A DNA stretch of 64,000 nt from Ga0077527 sp964486865 (lineage in GTDB: Bacteria; Pseudomonadota; Gammaproteobacteria; Burkholderiales; SG8-41), in assembly GCA_964486865.1 (NCBI GenBank), contig CAZAOZ010000002.1, forward strand, positions 110,457 to 174,456, written 5' to 3'. The notes beneath the pieces were generated by a model, which had not been told where the DNA came from, made no database searches, and saw only the letters and a program-made list of their open reading frames with translations. Position 1 is the first letter of the stretch. The number at the start of each line of letters is the position of its first letter. This document shows positions 50,057-58,863 of this stretch, piece after piece. Position numbers and translations under genes: made by a program.

Positions 50057-51460
50057 CTAACGCCGTAGTTGCTCAATCCCGAGTTCGCGCCACAGCCAGC
50101 GCGCATCGTAGCTGGCCCCGGTGTCTATGGCGCGCCGTGCCTCGCGGTTTTCCAGTTCCTTCAGGAGCGCGACCAGTTGCTCGCGTCCTTCGAAGTCTCG
50201 TGCCGCCTCGCGCGGTGACTTGCCGTCAAGCGCGGGTATTTTGTCATCCAGCCAATTGCGGTAATGCTTATCCAGAAAGCGCTGTGTAACCTCGTGCTTC
50301 ACCCGCTTGGACACCGAACGCCGGGGTAGGCCTGGCGTGTCCCGCTTCTCCGCCATGACGTCTTGCACGGACTTGATTGCGACTTCAGGCTCTCCAATCA
50401 ATCCGGCGATCAGTGGCTCGATGAACGCGCGCGCTCTTTCGATGCGGCGGCGCGAATTACCCGACAATTCAAGCTGTCCCCCGGAAAGCGTCACGCTTGC
50501 AAGCACTGTCAGCCCCGCATCACCATCGGGATGGCTGTCGAGCGCGAGGCCTTCTCCGGCCGACTTCACTCCTGAAGGATGTTCCGAAACTTGTCCCACC
50601 CAATCCCACGTTGCCGGACGAGTGCCCGTGCGCCGCAAGGCGGGCTCGGCATCAAGGCGGGCGATAACATTCTTTCTTCCGCCGGACGTGAGCGGATAGC
50701 GGACTTCCGCGAACTCTATCGGATCGCCATCCCGGTTCACGAGCTTCGGCAAGGTGCGGTGCAGGCTCTCCAGTACGCGGGCGATGTGCAGGCCGCCGAT
50801 CCGCGGCGCGGCGGCACGCATCACCTTGGCAGCCTCATCGCGGAACGCCTGCGCCGTCATGCCGGTATTTCCCGCCAGCCCGTGCAGCATGGCCTTCAAC
50901 TCGGAAATCAGCGTCTCTCCGTGTTTGGTGGTGAGTGGAGACAGCGATCCGGTAAATACGCGTTTTCCACCGTGCTCGACGACGCGGGCCGCAAGCTTGT
51001 CCCATTGCACGATCTGCCGCGAACCGCTGACTTCGATCACATCGACCGGATCTCCATCGATCAGCAGGTCGCGAATGGTGACGCCGTGCCCGGGCCGCAC
51101 CGCTACGGCTTCGTATATCCCGGGCACCGAGTCGCGCATCGCTTCGAGGTAATTTTTCGCGAGCGGAGGCACCCGGAAACCGCGCTTTTTCAGGAAATCG
51201 GCAATGAGGTTCTGCGGCGAACCTTCATACCAGCGGGTGCACAAGTCCTCAAGCGCGGCGCCGTATGCGGGGCCCGTGAATTCGCCGAGTGCTTCCCATG
51301 CTTCTTCCGGCGCCAAGCCAGCCTGCTCTGCGGCTGGCAGAAGATGTTCCTCCAGAACATCGCGCAAGCGCTCGGACCACAGCCCGTTCCCGCCGATCCA
51401 GGTGGTCAGCTCCCGGATCGCGAGGGTGCTGAATTCGGCGAAAGGCGGTCGGGTCATCAT
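50057..51460 (-). CDS. Unknown protein with C-terminal MbcA/ParS-like segment
   Basis: 467 aa; no named family for the main part. Start is the first of tandem ATGs after a good GGAG; the upstream frame is not convincing. The N-terminal ~300 residues have mixed helix/strand character. The last ~80 residues (KHYRNWLDDKIPALDGKSPREAA..., ending LWRELGIEQL) match a segment often found in proteins with the MbcA/ParS/Xre antitoxin C-terminal domain. No toxin gene is adjacent in the same direction. It converges on the broken DUF488 gene. Surroundings suggest an accessory island. Confidence 0.7.
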   Translation of the reverse strand: MMTRPPFAEFSTLAIRELTTWIGGNGLWSERLRDVLEEHLLPAAEQAGLAPEEAWEALGEFTGPAYGAALEDLCTRWYEGSPQNLIADFLKKRGFRVPPLAKNYLEAMRDSVPGIYEAVAVRPGHGVTIRDLLIDGDPVDVIEVSGSRQIVQWDKLAARVVEHGGKRVFTGSLSPLTTKHGETLISELKAMLHGLAGNTGMTAQAFRDEAAKVMRAAAPRIGGLHIARVLESLHRTLPKLVNRDGDPIEFAEVRYPLTSGGRKNVIARLDAEPALRRTGTRPATWDWVGQVSEHPSGVKSAGEGLALDSHPDGDAGLTVLASVTLSGGQLELSGNSRRRIERARAFIEPLIAGLIGEPEVAIKSVQDVMAEKRDTPGLPRRSVSKRVKHEVTQRFLDKHYRNWLDDKIPALDGKSPREAARDFEGREQLVALLKELENREARRAIDTGASYDARWLWRELGIEQLRR

Positions 51461-51694
51461 GCAATATTCTCCACTGCTTCGATTGTAAATCTGGTTGAAT
51501 AATTTCCGGAAACTTTCGTGTTTTTGCCTCCGTAAATTGGATATGAGTGCTGATGATAAAAACATCGGCGTCAATGCCGGATTGCTGCGGGAAGTTCTCG
51601 GCGCCGCGCACGACACTGATGCCGTGCGCGTTGCGGGGACTTTTTTTCCGCAAAACCCCGGTGTATATTGCCCGCGCTGGAGGGGAATCACACC

Positions 51695-52087
51695 ATGTAT
51701 CTGCCATGCACCGGATCACCCCGATTCGCCGAGCGCGCCAAACCACTGGCGCCTTCTCTGTCGCTTATCGCATCATTGTCCGCCGCCATTTTTCTCTCTG
51801 CGGGATGCGCCACAACCGTGACACCGGTGGATGCATCGGTTGTCATGCAGAAATTCGGCATGCTGCGAAACGGTGAAACAACCAAGCAGGAAATTCTCGA
51901 CCGCATGGGACATCCCGCCTCGACATTTGAGCAGGATCATGCCTTGACCTACCGGGTGTTTGAAAACGGCATCGGTAAAATTGATGTGGGTGTAACGCGA
52001 CCGCCGTCCCGCGCCGAGTACTCTCTGGTGCTGATCTTCGATGACCGCAACGTGCTGAACCGGCACTCCCTGGTGTTCAAAAAGTAA
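51695..52087 (+). CDS. Small lipoprotein 1 (BamE/SmpA-like shape)
   Basis: 130 aa. A long signal sequence ends in lipobox LSAGC at Cys38. The mature part has the sequence MLRNGETTKQEILDRMGHPASTFE, a pattern that recalls the BamE/SmpA fold (helix then GxP), then strands to SLVLIFDDRNVLNRHSLVF. AGGGGAAT precedes the ATG. First of three neighbouring lipoprotein genes, 16 bp before the next. No specific role is known. Confidence 0.82.
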   Translation: MYLPCTGSPRFAERAKPLAPSLSLIASLSAAIFLSAGCATTVTPVDASVVMQKFGMLRNGETTKQEILDRMGHPASTFEQDHALTYRVFENGIGKIDVGVTRPPSRAEYSLVLIFDDRNVLNRHSLVFKK

Positions 52088-52103
52088 GGGCTTGCGCGCT
52101 CTC

Positions 52104-52523
52104 ATGCGTCACCGTCGACAGACCCGCGCGACCATTCTGGCCGGCGTGCTGCTGCTTCCGGGGTGCGTGATGCCGCTGCCCGACCACGGCGGCGGCGACA
52201 CCCCGGTCATCTCCGGGGAATCCATCGAACGCCTCGCTCCCGGCGTGACGCAACGTCGCGACGTGTTGCTGCTGCTCGGGGAGCCGACATACAGCGCGGA
52301 GAATAACCGCGTGTTCGTCTATCGCTGGCAGCGCGTGGTCGGCGTGTGGAGTGCGGGCATGCCCACCGGTGGTGACATCAAGCGGCAGCGGGAGCTGTAC
52401 CTCACGTTTAACGAGAGCGGTATGTTGATCTCCCGTTGTTTTTCCCAGCCCGGCATTTTTGACAAACGGGTCAGCCCGTCATGCGTGACCACCGGGACGG
52501 CCGCCAGCGCAGCGCAGCCATGA
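52104..52523 (+). CDS. Small lipoprotein 2 (BamE/SmpA-like shape)
   Basis: 139 aa. Basic N-terminus, hydrophobic stretch and lipobox LLPGC at Cys21. After it comes ERLAPGVTQRRDVLLLLGEPTYS, the same BamE-like start (helix, then GEP), and YRWQRVVGVWSAG. The tail has two Cys (RCFSQPG and PSCVTTG) that could pair. A TTG four codons upstream is an alternative. It overlaps the next lipoprotein gene by 4 bp (ATGA). Confidence 0.82.
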   Translation: MRHRRQTRATILAGVLLLPGCVMPLPDHGGGDTPVISGESIERLAPGVTQRRDVLLLLGEPTYSAENNRVFVYRWQRVVGVWSAGMPTGGDIKRQRELYLTFNESGMLISRCFSQPGIFDKRVSPSCVTTGTAASAAQP

Positions 52524-52975
52524 TCCGTCTGCAGCTGGTCATGGCCCTGGCCATCCTGACAATGCTGAGCGGCGGATGCACGTCAGCGTACCTGCTGCAA
52601 GGCGATGCTGGAGCCAATCTGACGACAATCAAGCCCGGTGTCAGCGCTACAACCGCCACGCAAGTTCTCGGCGCGCCCAAGCGGGAATGGCGCAACACCA
52701 GCGGCGTCCTGTTCCGCTTGTATGTGTACGACGGTGGGCGCGATTCGCAACCCGGCATGGCGCTGTTTTCAGGCGTGATGGCGATCGGCACGCTGGGTAT
52801 AACGGAAGTCATGTTTAACAAGGCCATCGACAATGACAAGGCGCTGGGGCGCGAATGGAAATATCCGGCACGCCTCATTATTGCCTACGGTGCTGACGAC
52901 AACGCGCTCGGCATATTTGAAGAATTCGATTATCTGCCAGCGGATGGGCGCAATCCCGCAGTCCGCGCACGCTAA
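52520..52975 (+). CDS. Small lipoprotein 3 (BamE/SmpA-like shape)
   Basis: 151 aa. Lipobox LSGGC at Cys20. TTIKPGVSATTATQVLGAPKRE repeats the helix plus GxP plan of the previous two. A hydrophobic Gly-rich segment follows (GMALFSGVMAIGTLGITEVMF). The end is acidic (GIFEEFDYLPADG). Start overlaps the stop of gene 2, so co-translation is likely. The three proteins share layout but little direct sequence identity. Confidence 0.82.
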   Translation: MIRLQLVMALAILTMLSGGCTSAYLLQGDAGANLTTIKPGVSATTATQVLGAPKREWRNTSGVLFRLYVYDGGRDSQPGMALFSGVMAIGTLGITEVMFNKAIDNDKALGREWKYPARLIIAYGADDNALGIFEEFDYLPADGRNPAVRAR

Positions 52976-53104
52976 CGATGCCGTGCAGAATTACAGTTCA
53001 AAAAGCCCATTAATCGTTGTTTTTTCCCCGCTCTTGATTCTGCCTGCACCATCCGCTACCGTAACGTTGCAGTAGTCACAACAACCCGAAGGGAGGAGAC
53101 GATC

Positions 53105-53536
53105 ATGAACATTCGCACCGCAATACTGCTTGCCGGTTCACTCGCGCTCGGTCTCACTGCACCTGCCCTGCTCGCACAGCAAGGCCAGGGAACGCAAGGC
53201 GGAACCGGCAAAGACGCCGCGAAAGCCAAAACGCAAGCCACCGTGCAAGGCGGCGGACAACCCGGCCCCGGACAGGGCCAGGCAAAATCCAAGTCGCAAG
53301 CCACCGTGCAGGGCGGTGGGCAGCCAGGGCCAGGCCAAGGTCAGGCAAAATCCAAATCACAAGCCACGGTGCAGGGTGGCGGGCAGCCAGGGCCGGGCCA
53401 GGGCCAGGCTAAAGCCAAGACGCAAGCGACCGTGCAGGGTGGCGGACAGCCCGGTCCCGGCCAGGGTCAGATGAAAGCGGGCACCGCCGGCAGCAAGGCC
53501 GCCTCCGCCAAGGACGCCGCGAAAAGCATGAAGTAA
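53105..53536 (+). CDS. Secreted Gly/Gln-rich repeat protein
   Basis: 143 aa. Signal peptide RTAILLAGSLALGLTAPALLAQ, then Gly/Gln-rich residues, then four 21-residue repeats (consensus AKSKSQATVQGGGQPGPGQGQ, residues 39-122), and an Ala/Lys tail (KDAAKSMK). The repeats have no hydrophobic core and are expected to be disordered and basic. A good GGGAGGAG is present upstream. No family recognised. Confidence 0.85.
   Translation: MNIRTAILLAGSLALGLTAPALLAQQGQGTQGGTGKDAAKAKTQATVQGGGQPGPGQGQAKSKSQATVQGGGQPGPGQGQAKSKSQATVQGGGQPGPGQGQAKAKTQATVQGGGQPGPGQGQMKAGTAGSKAASAKDAAKSMK
53219..53470 (+). repeat. Four tandem 63-bp coding repeats
   Basis: Four in-frame units, each 63 bp, starting at 53219, 53282, 53345 and 53408. 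Units 2 and 3 are the closest (AKSKSQ start), 1 and 4 have AKAKTQ. The high similarity at DNA level suggests recent duplication and possible copy-number variation. Confidence 0.92.
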
Positions 53537-53549
53537 CACCAGGTGTGCG

Positions 53550-53577
53550 CTGCCGGCAGCCGTCGCGCGGCCGGCAG
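53550..53577. terminator. Possible hairpin between convergent genes
   Basis: CTGCCGGC (53550-53557) pairs with GCCGGCAG (53570-53577) over a 12-nt loop. It lies between the stops of the repeat-protein gene and the oppositely oriented dapE. There is no T-run, so intrinsic termination is uncertain. Confidence 0.4.
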
Positions 53578-53633
53578 TCACGCCCGGCGCCGGCGCATTG
53601 GAATTTTGTTGCCCGCAGATCGCGCAGGCGGGT

Positions 53634-54767
53634 TTATTTGTGCAGCAGAATTTCCAGCACGCGCTGATAGATTTTCGGCAGCGCCTCGACTTCCGCCACC
53701 GGCACGCATTCGTTGACCTTGTGGATGGTCGCGTTGCTGGGGCCAAATTCCACCACCTGCGGGCAGATGTCGGCGATGAAGCGGCCGTCGGAGGTGCCGC
53801 CGGAGGTTGACAGTTCGGTGGTGACGCCCGTGACTTCCTTGATCGCACGCGACACCGCAGCGACCAGGTCTCCATTGGGCGTCAGGAACGGCCGGCCGTC
53901 GTAGCGCCACTCGAGGTCATACTGCACGCCGTGCCGGTCGAGGATGCCGTGCACCCGCGTCTGCAGCGATTCGACGGTGCTCGCGGTCGAGAAGCGGAAA
54001 TTGAACTGCACGCGCGCGACGCCGGGAATCACGTTGTTGGCGCCGGTGCCCGCCGTGAAGTTCGACACCTGCCAGGTCGTCGGCGGGAAATATTCGTTGC
54101 CGCGGTCCCACTCCGTGGTCGATAACTCGGCAATGGCTGCCGCGACATCATGGATCGGGTTGCGCGCCAGATGCGGGTACGCGACATGGCCCTGCACGCC
54201 GTTGACCGTCAGCACGCCGGACAGCGAACCGCGCCGCCCGTTCTTGATGGTGTCGCCGAATTTTTTTGCCGAGGTCGGCTCGCCGACGATGCAGTAATCG
54301 AGTTTTTCGCCGCGGCGGGCCAGCGTTTCGACCACGCGCACCGTGCCGTCGGTGGCCGGACCCTCCTCATCCGAGGTAAACAGCACCGCCAGCGATCCCG
54401 GGTGGTCGGGGTTGGCCCTGATGAATTCGCGCAGCGCGACGACAAACGCGGCGATCGAGGTTTTCATGTCGGCAGCGCCGCGGCCGTGCAGCACGCCGTC
54501 CTCCACCGCCGGCATGAACGGATCGATCTGCCAGTGCTCCAGCGGCCCGGTCGGCACCACGTCGGTATGCCCGGCGAAACACACCACCGGCGCGGCACGC
54601 CCGCGGCGCGCCCACAGGTTGGTGACGCCGTTCGCGGCAATGACTTCGCATTCGAAGCCGAGCGGCTTCAGCCGCGCCATCACCAGTTCCAGGCAGCCGG
54701 CGTCCTCCGGCGACACCGAGTTGCGGGCGATCAGTTGCCGGGTCAATTCAAGTGCGCTGATATCCAC
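53634..54767 (-). CDS. dapE: Succinyl-diaminopimelate desuccinylase
   Basis: 377 aa dinuclear Zn M20 enzyme making LL-diaminopimelate for lysine and peptidoglycan. His in FAGHTDVVPTGP, Asp in RGAADMKTSIAAFV, the Glu pair in TSDEEGPATDGT, and STSGGTSDGRFIAD match DapE rather than ArgE. Cytoplasmic. It stands alone; about 220 bp separate it from the divergent gene at 54987. Confidence 0.96.
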   Translation of the reverse strand: MDISALELTRQLIARNSVSPEDAGCLELVMARLKPLGFECEVIAANGVTNLWARRGRAAPVVCFAGHTDVVPTGPLEHWQIDPFMPAVEDGVLHGRGAADMKTSIAAFVVALREFIRANPDHPGSLAVLFTSDEEGPATDGTVRVVETLARRGEKLDYCIVGEPTSAKKFGDTIKNGRRGSLSGVLTVNGVQGHVAYPHLARNPIHDVAAAIAELSTTEWDRGNEYFPPTTWQVSNFTAGTGANNVIPGVARVQFNFRFSTASTVESLQTRVHGILDRHGVQYDLEWRYDGRPFLTPNGDLVAAVSRAIKEVTGVTTELSTSGGTSDGRFIADICPQVVEFGPSNATIHKVNECVPVAEVEALPKIYQRVLEILLHK

Positions 54768-54915
54768 GGATAGGGACTTTCCTGTTTATTGCGGAGCGTG
54801 CAATCAGCACATGTTAACAAAGAGTGGGTAAAATCTCCGCTCTTCCGTCGTGTAACCCTGCCTATTGAGCGCTTCATAATTGATGACAGTCAGAACACTC
54901 AATCCCTCTCCCCAA

Positions 54916-54936
54916 CCCTCTCCCAAAGGGAGAGGG
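54916..54936. repeat. Palindromic CCCTCTCCC-AAA-GGGAGAGGG hairpin
   Basis: 9-bp perfect stem with a 3-nt loop, preceded by a further CCCTCTCC (54904-54911). This resembles a common dispersed intergenic repeat type in GC-rich bacteria; on RNA it would form a strong hairpin. No second copy was noticed in this window. Confidence 0.7.
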
Positions 54937-54948
54937 TGAGAACAGACC

Positions 54949-54968
54949 TAATTCACTGCCGTGAATTA
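54949..54968. promoter_or_regulatory. Inverted repeat 18 bp before the dehydrogenase start
   Basis: TAATTCAC (54949-54956) and GTGAATTA (54961-54968) are perfect complements around TGCC. It ends beside the GGGGAGAA ribosome-binding site of the gene at 54987. It could be an operator, or an RNA hairpin controlling translation. Confidence 0.5.
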
Positions 54969-54986
54969 GGGGAGAATCAATAACTC

Positions 54987-55985
54987 ATGCCCGTACTGCT
55001 GGTCTCACACCAACTGCATGCCGAGCGCGGCGCGGATCTCGCGGTTCACGCGCGGGCCGCCGGCCTGGCGCTTGAGCTCGTCGTGCTACCCGCCGATCCC
55101 GAGGGTCGTCTTGCCGACGCGGATTGCGCGCGTCTCGATTGCGCGTTTTTCTCGAACGATGTGTTCCCGGTGCATTCGCGCCAGTTTTTTTCGACGGTGC
55201 GCAAGGCGCCGGCGCTGCGGTGGCTGCATGTGTTCAACGCCGGCGTCGATCATCCGATCTACGCTGAAATGCTCCAGCGCGGTGTGCGCCTGACGACTTC
55301 GGCGGGCTCGACCGCCGAACCGATCGCGCAGACCGCCATTACCGGATTGCTGATGCTGGCGCGCAATTTTCCGCGCTGGCTTGCCGGGCAGCAGGCGCGG
55401 CGCTGGGATCCGGCGCGCGCGCCGGATTTTCCGCGCGACCTCGTCGGCCAGACCGCGCTGATCCTCGGCCTCGGCAGCATCGGTACTGAAATCGCCCGGC
55501 TCGCACGCGTGCTCGGCCTGAAAGTGATCGGCATGCGGCGCGGCCCGCGGCGTACCGATGATCCCGTCGATGAACTGCATGCGCCGGGAAAGCTTGCCGA
55601 ACTGCTGCCGCGCGCCGACTGGCTGATCATCACCTGCCCGCTGACGGCTGACACCCGCGGCCTGATCAACGCCGGCATGCTGGCGCGTTTGCCCAGGGGG
55701 GCGCGCATCATCAATGTTGCACGCGGCGAAATCATCGATGAAACTGCGCTGATTGCCGCATTGCGCGAAAAACATCTGGGCGGTGCCTATCTCGACGTCT
55801 TCGCGCAGGAACCGCTGCCGGCAGAGTCCCCGCTGTGGAGTCTGTCCAACGTCATCGTTTCGCCGCACAATGCGGGGGCGGCGGCAGGCAACGACGAGCG
55901 CGTGTACCGGATGTTCATCGCCAATCTGGAGCGCTGGCAGCGCCGCGCGGCGCTCATCAACGAAGTCATGCAGGCATCGTGCTGA
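54987..55985 (+). CDS. D-2-hydroxyacid dehydrogenase
   Basis: 332 aa. NAD-binding GLGSIGTEIARLARVLGLKVIG; catalytic Arg in NVARGEIID, Glu in FAQEPLP and His in SPHNAGA are all in place. It interconverts a 2-hydroxy acid and 2-oxo acid. The HAGVDHP-like N-terminal FNAGVDHPIY favours the phosphoglycerate/glyoxylate-reductase-like set. It heads a plus-strand group with two Bug receptors and an enoyl-CoA hydratase. Confidence 0.94.
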   Translation: MPVLLVSHQLHAERGADLAVHARAAGLALELVVLPADPEGRLADADCARLDCAFFSNDVFPVHSRQFFSTVRKAPALRWLHVFNAGVDHPIYAEMLQRGVRLTTSAGSTAEPIAQTAITGLLMLARNFPRWLAGQQARRWDPARAPDFPRDLVGQTALILGLGSIGTEIARLARVLGLKVIGMRRGPRRTDDPVDELHAPGKLAELLPRADWLIITCPLTADTRGLINAGMLARLPRGARIINVARGEIIDETALIAALREKHLGGAYLDVFAQEPLPAESPLWSLSNVIVSPHNAGAAAGNDERVYRMFIANLERWQRRAALINEVMQASC

Positions 55986-56005
55986 AAACCATGCGAGGAT
56001 AAAAT

Positions 56006-56971
56006 ATGAATAAAATCAACAAATTAATTACTTTTCTGGGCTTAGCCTTGGTCACCGTACCGGCGTGGGCGCAAAACTGGCCGGCGCGCACGGTGCGCAT
56101 CATCGTGCCCTACGCCGCAGGCGGCAATACCGACTACACCGCACGCACCGTCGCCGCCAAGGTTTCCGAAACATGGGGCCAGCAGGTCGTCGTCGACAAT
56201 CGCCCCGGCGGCGGTACCAACATCGGCTCCGAGCTCGCGGCAAAAGCAGCGCCAGACGGCTATACGCTGTTCATGGGCGGCGCATCCAACGCCATCAACA
56301 TGACGCTTTATGCCAAGCCGCCCTACAACACGCAGCGCGATTTCACCCCGGTGGTGTGGTGCGTGCAGGGCGCGGCGCTGCTCGCAGCGCATCCGTCGTT
56401 GCCGGCAAAGAATGTAAAGGAACTGGTCGCGCTGGCCAAATCCAGACCCGGTCAGCTGAATTACGGCCACGCCGGGCTCGGCAGTTCCAACCACATGGCC
56501 GGCGAACTGCTCAAGTTCATGACGGGCATCAACATCGTGCACGTACCCTACAAGGGCAACACACCGTCGATCACCGACGCCATTTCCGGCAACGTCGAAA
56601 TGGTGTTCAGCGGCGTGCCGGCGCTGATTCCGCATATCAAATCCGGGCGGCTGCGCGCGATCGCGCTCAGCAGCCTTGAGCGCTTCCCCGCGGTGCCCGA
56701 TGTGCCGACGTTCCACGAATCCGGCATCAAGGGCTACGAAGCCAGCAACTGGTTCGGGCTGATGGCGCCGGTCAAGGTACCCAGGGACATCATCAACAAG
56801 ATAAACGCCGATGTGAACAAGGCGCTTGCCGGCAAGGATGTACGGGAAAAATTCGATCGCGACGGCCTGATCACCAAGGGCGGCACCATCGAGATGTTCG
56901 ACAGATTCATCCGCGCCGAAACTGAAAAATACGCCAACGTCATCAAGAAAGCCGGGATCGAACCGCTGTAA
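56006..56971 (+). CDS. Bug/TctC-family periplasmic solute receptor (3)
   Basis: 321 aa. Signal peptide KLITFLGLALVTVPAWAQ, then WPARTVRIIVPYAAGGNTDY, VVVDNRPGGGTNIGSELA, KAAPDGYTLFMGG, LGSSNHMAGELL, HVPYKGNTPSITD. AGGAT occurs before the ATG. It lies 20 bp after the hydroxyacid dehydrogenase gene and 38 bp before the next receptor gene. Confidence 0.94.
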   Translation: MNKINKLITFLGLALVTVPAWAQNWPARTVRIIVPYAAGGNTDYTARTVAAKVSETWGQQVVVDNRPGGGTNIGSELAAKAAPDGYTLFMGGASNAINMTLYAKPPYNTQRDFTPVVWCVQGAALLAAHPSLPAKNVKELVALAKSRPGQLNYGHAGLGSSNHMAGELLKFMTGINIVHVPYKGNTPSITDAISGNVEMVFSGVPALIPHIKSGRLRAIALSSLERFPAVPDVPTFHESGIKGYEASNWFGLMAPVKVPRDIINKINADVNKALAGKDVREKFDRDGLITKGGTIEMFDRFIRAETEKYANVIKKAGIEPL

Positions 56972-57009
56972 GCGGCTGTCGTCCGGCCAATAACCAAAGA
57001 GGAATGATC

Positions 57010-57996
57010 ATGAAAAATACCATCGTCGCACTGTTTGCGGGCATGGCCGTTGCCGCCGCAATACAGACTGTGCAGGCGCAGCAAACCTGGTCGCCGCAGC
57101 GCAACGTCGAAATCGTCGTCGGCTCCGCGCCCGGCGGCAGCAACGACAAGACCGCCCGCACTGTCGAAAAAGCCATCGTCGAAGGCAAATTGATTCCGAC
57201 ATCGCTGACCGTGGTCAACCGTCCCGGCGGCGGCAGCTCGATCGCCTTCAATTACGTCAACCAGAAGAAAGGTGATGCCCACACTCTGCTGATCGGCACC
57301 ACCGCGCTGCTGACCAACCATGCCGTCGGCTCCAGCCCGTTGAGCTACATGGACTTCACGCCCATCGCCTCGCTGTTCAACGACTACGTGGTGTTCGCGG
57401 TCAATGCCAATTCACCGATCAGGACCGGCAAGGATCTGATTGCGAAGCTCAAGGAAAATCCGCAATCGGTTTCCATCGGCTTCGCCACCACGCTCGGCAG
57501 CCACAACCATATCGCCGCCGGCCTGCTGGCCAAAAGCGTCGGGGTCAACGCGCGCAACCTCAAGGCTGTCGCCTTCAAAGGCTCCGCGGAAGCCATTACC
57601 CAACTGCTGGGCGGCCACATCGACATGGTCACCACGGCGGCGGGCAACGTCGCCTCGCACCTCGTCGAAGGCCGGCTGCGCGTGATCGGCGTGTCCTCCG
57701 CGAAACGTTTCCCCGGCGCGTTCGCCAACGTGCCGACCTGGAAAGAACAGGGCGCGGATCTGGTATATGGCGGCTGGCGGGCAATCATGGCGCCCAAGGG
57801 GCTGACGCCGGCGCAGATCGCCTACTGGGAAGACGTGCTGCGCAGAGTCACCTCGACGCCGGCATGGAAAGCCGACCTCGAGAAAAACTACTGGTCCGAC
57901 GATTTCGTCACCAGCGCGCAGTTCAGCAAAGACATCGCCAAAGACTATACCGACATCAAGGCCGTGCTGGTCGACATCGGTCTCGCCAAACCATAA
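57010..57996 (+). CDS. Bug/TctC-family periplasmic solute receptor (4, divergent)
   Basis: 328 aa. Signal peptide KNTIVALFAGMAVAAAIQTVQAQ. The Bug pattern is looser: VEIVVGSAPGGSNDKTARTV, NRPGGGSSIAFNYV, TLGSHNHIAAGL, AVAFKGSAEAITQLLGG. Start at 57010 is chosen because AGAGGA stands 6-7 bp before it; the ATG two codons earlier is too close. Tandem with receptor 3 but different enough to bind another ligand. Confidence 0.92.
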   Translation: MKNTIVALFAGMAVAAAIQTVQAQQTWSPQRNVEIVVGSAPGGSNDKTARTVEKAIVEGKLIPTSLTVVNRPGGGSSIAFNYVNQKKGDAHTLLIGTTALLTNHAVGSSPLSYMDFTPIASLFNDYVVFAVNANSPIRTGKDLIAKLKENPQSVSIGFATTLGSHNHIAAGLLAKSVGVNARNLKAVAFKGSAEAITQLLGGHIDMVTTAAGNVASHLVEGRLRVIGVSSAKRFPGAFANVPTWKEQGADLVYGGWRAIMAPKGLTPAQIAYWEDVLRRVTSTPAWKADLEKNYWSDDFVTSAQFSKDIAKDYTDIKAVLVDIGLAKP

Positions 57997-58086
57997 CGAT
58001 GGGTATTCCAAAAACATGACGGCCTCGTCAGCGGTCTGGTTTTGCCCTCATTTACGCAGTTTCAACAAGTGGCACAGGAGTTTTTC

Positions 58087-58863
58087 ATGAGCGCACCCGT
58101 CGTCGTCACCGAACGCCCCGCCGAGGGCGTCGGCCTCATCCGCATCAACCGCCCGGAAGCGCGTAATGCGCTGAATATGGAAGTGCGTCAACTGATCGCC
58201 CGGCACCTGACGGCGATGACCGATGACGACACGGTGCGCTGCATCGTGCTGACCGGCAACGACAAGGCCTTCGCTGCCGGCGCCGACATCAAGGAAATGG
58301 CGGGCGCCGGCACCATCGACATGCTGCTGCGCGGCACCCAGAAACTGTGGCGCACCATCTACGGCTGCCCGAAACCGGTGATCGCCGCGGTCAGCGGTTT
58401 CGCGCTGGGGGGCGGCTGCGAGCTGGCGATGACCTGCGACATCATCATCGCCGGCGAGTCGGCGAAATTCGGCCAGCCCGAAGTGAAAATCGGCATCATC
58501 CCCGGCGGCGGCGGCACCCAGCGCCTGCCGCGCACTGTCGGCAAATACAAGGCCATGCGCTATGTGCTGACCGGCGACCTGTTCGGCGCAACGGAAGCCT
58601 TCGACATGGGCCTGGTCAGTGAAGTCGTGCCGGACGCCGAAGTCGAAAAACGCGCAATAGCCATGGCCGCGCAGATCGCCGAGCTGGCGCCGCTCGCCAT
58701 CCAGCAGACCAAGGAGTCCGTGCTGCGCGGGATGGACGCGTCGCTGGAAACGGGGCTCACACTGGAGACGCGCACGCTGCAAATGCTGTTCGCCTCCCAG
58801 GACCAGAAGGAAGGCATGGCGGCGTTTATCGAGAAGCGCAAACCGAAATTCACCGGGCGTTAA
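58087..58863 (+). CDS. Enoyl-CoA hydratase/isomerase family protein
   Basis: 258 aa crotonase. Oxyanion-hole segments GNDKAFAAGADIKEMA and GFALGGGCELAMTCDIIIA, then FGQPEVKIGIIPGGGGTQRLPRTVGK with the catalytic Glu. The pattern is typical of fatty-acid or aromatic-acid beta-oxidation hydratases. CAGGAG precedes the ATG; the frame extends 15 codons upstream without conservation. End of the 54987 group; likely acts on a CoA ester made elsewhere. Confidence 0.95.
   Translation: MSAPVVVTERPAEGVGLIRINRPEARNALNMEVRQLIARHLTAMTDDDTVRCIVLTGNDKAFAAGADIKEMAGAGTIDMLLRGTQKLWRTIYGCPKPVIAAVSGFALGGGCELAMTCDIIIAGESAKFGQPEVKIGIIPGGGGTQRLPRTVGKYKAMRYVLTGDLFGATEAFDMGLVSEVVPDAEVEKRAIAMAAQIAELAPLAIQQTKESVLRGMDASLETGLTLETRTLQMLFASQDQKEGMAAFIEKRKPKFTGR

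Noticed and set aside
53219..53470. 63-bp tandem units as a CRISPR or non-coding array
   Set aside because: They keep one reading frame, encode a regular 21-residue repeat and follow a signal peptide.
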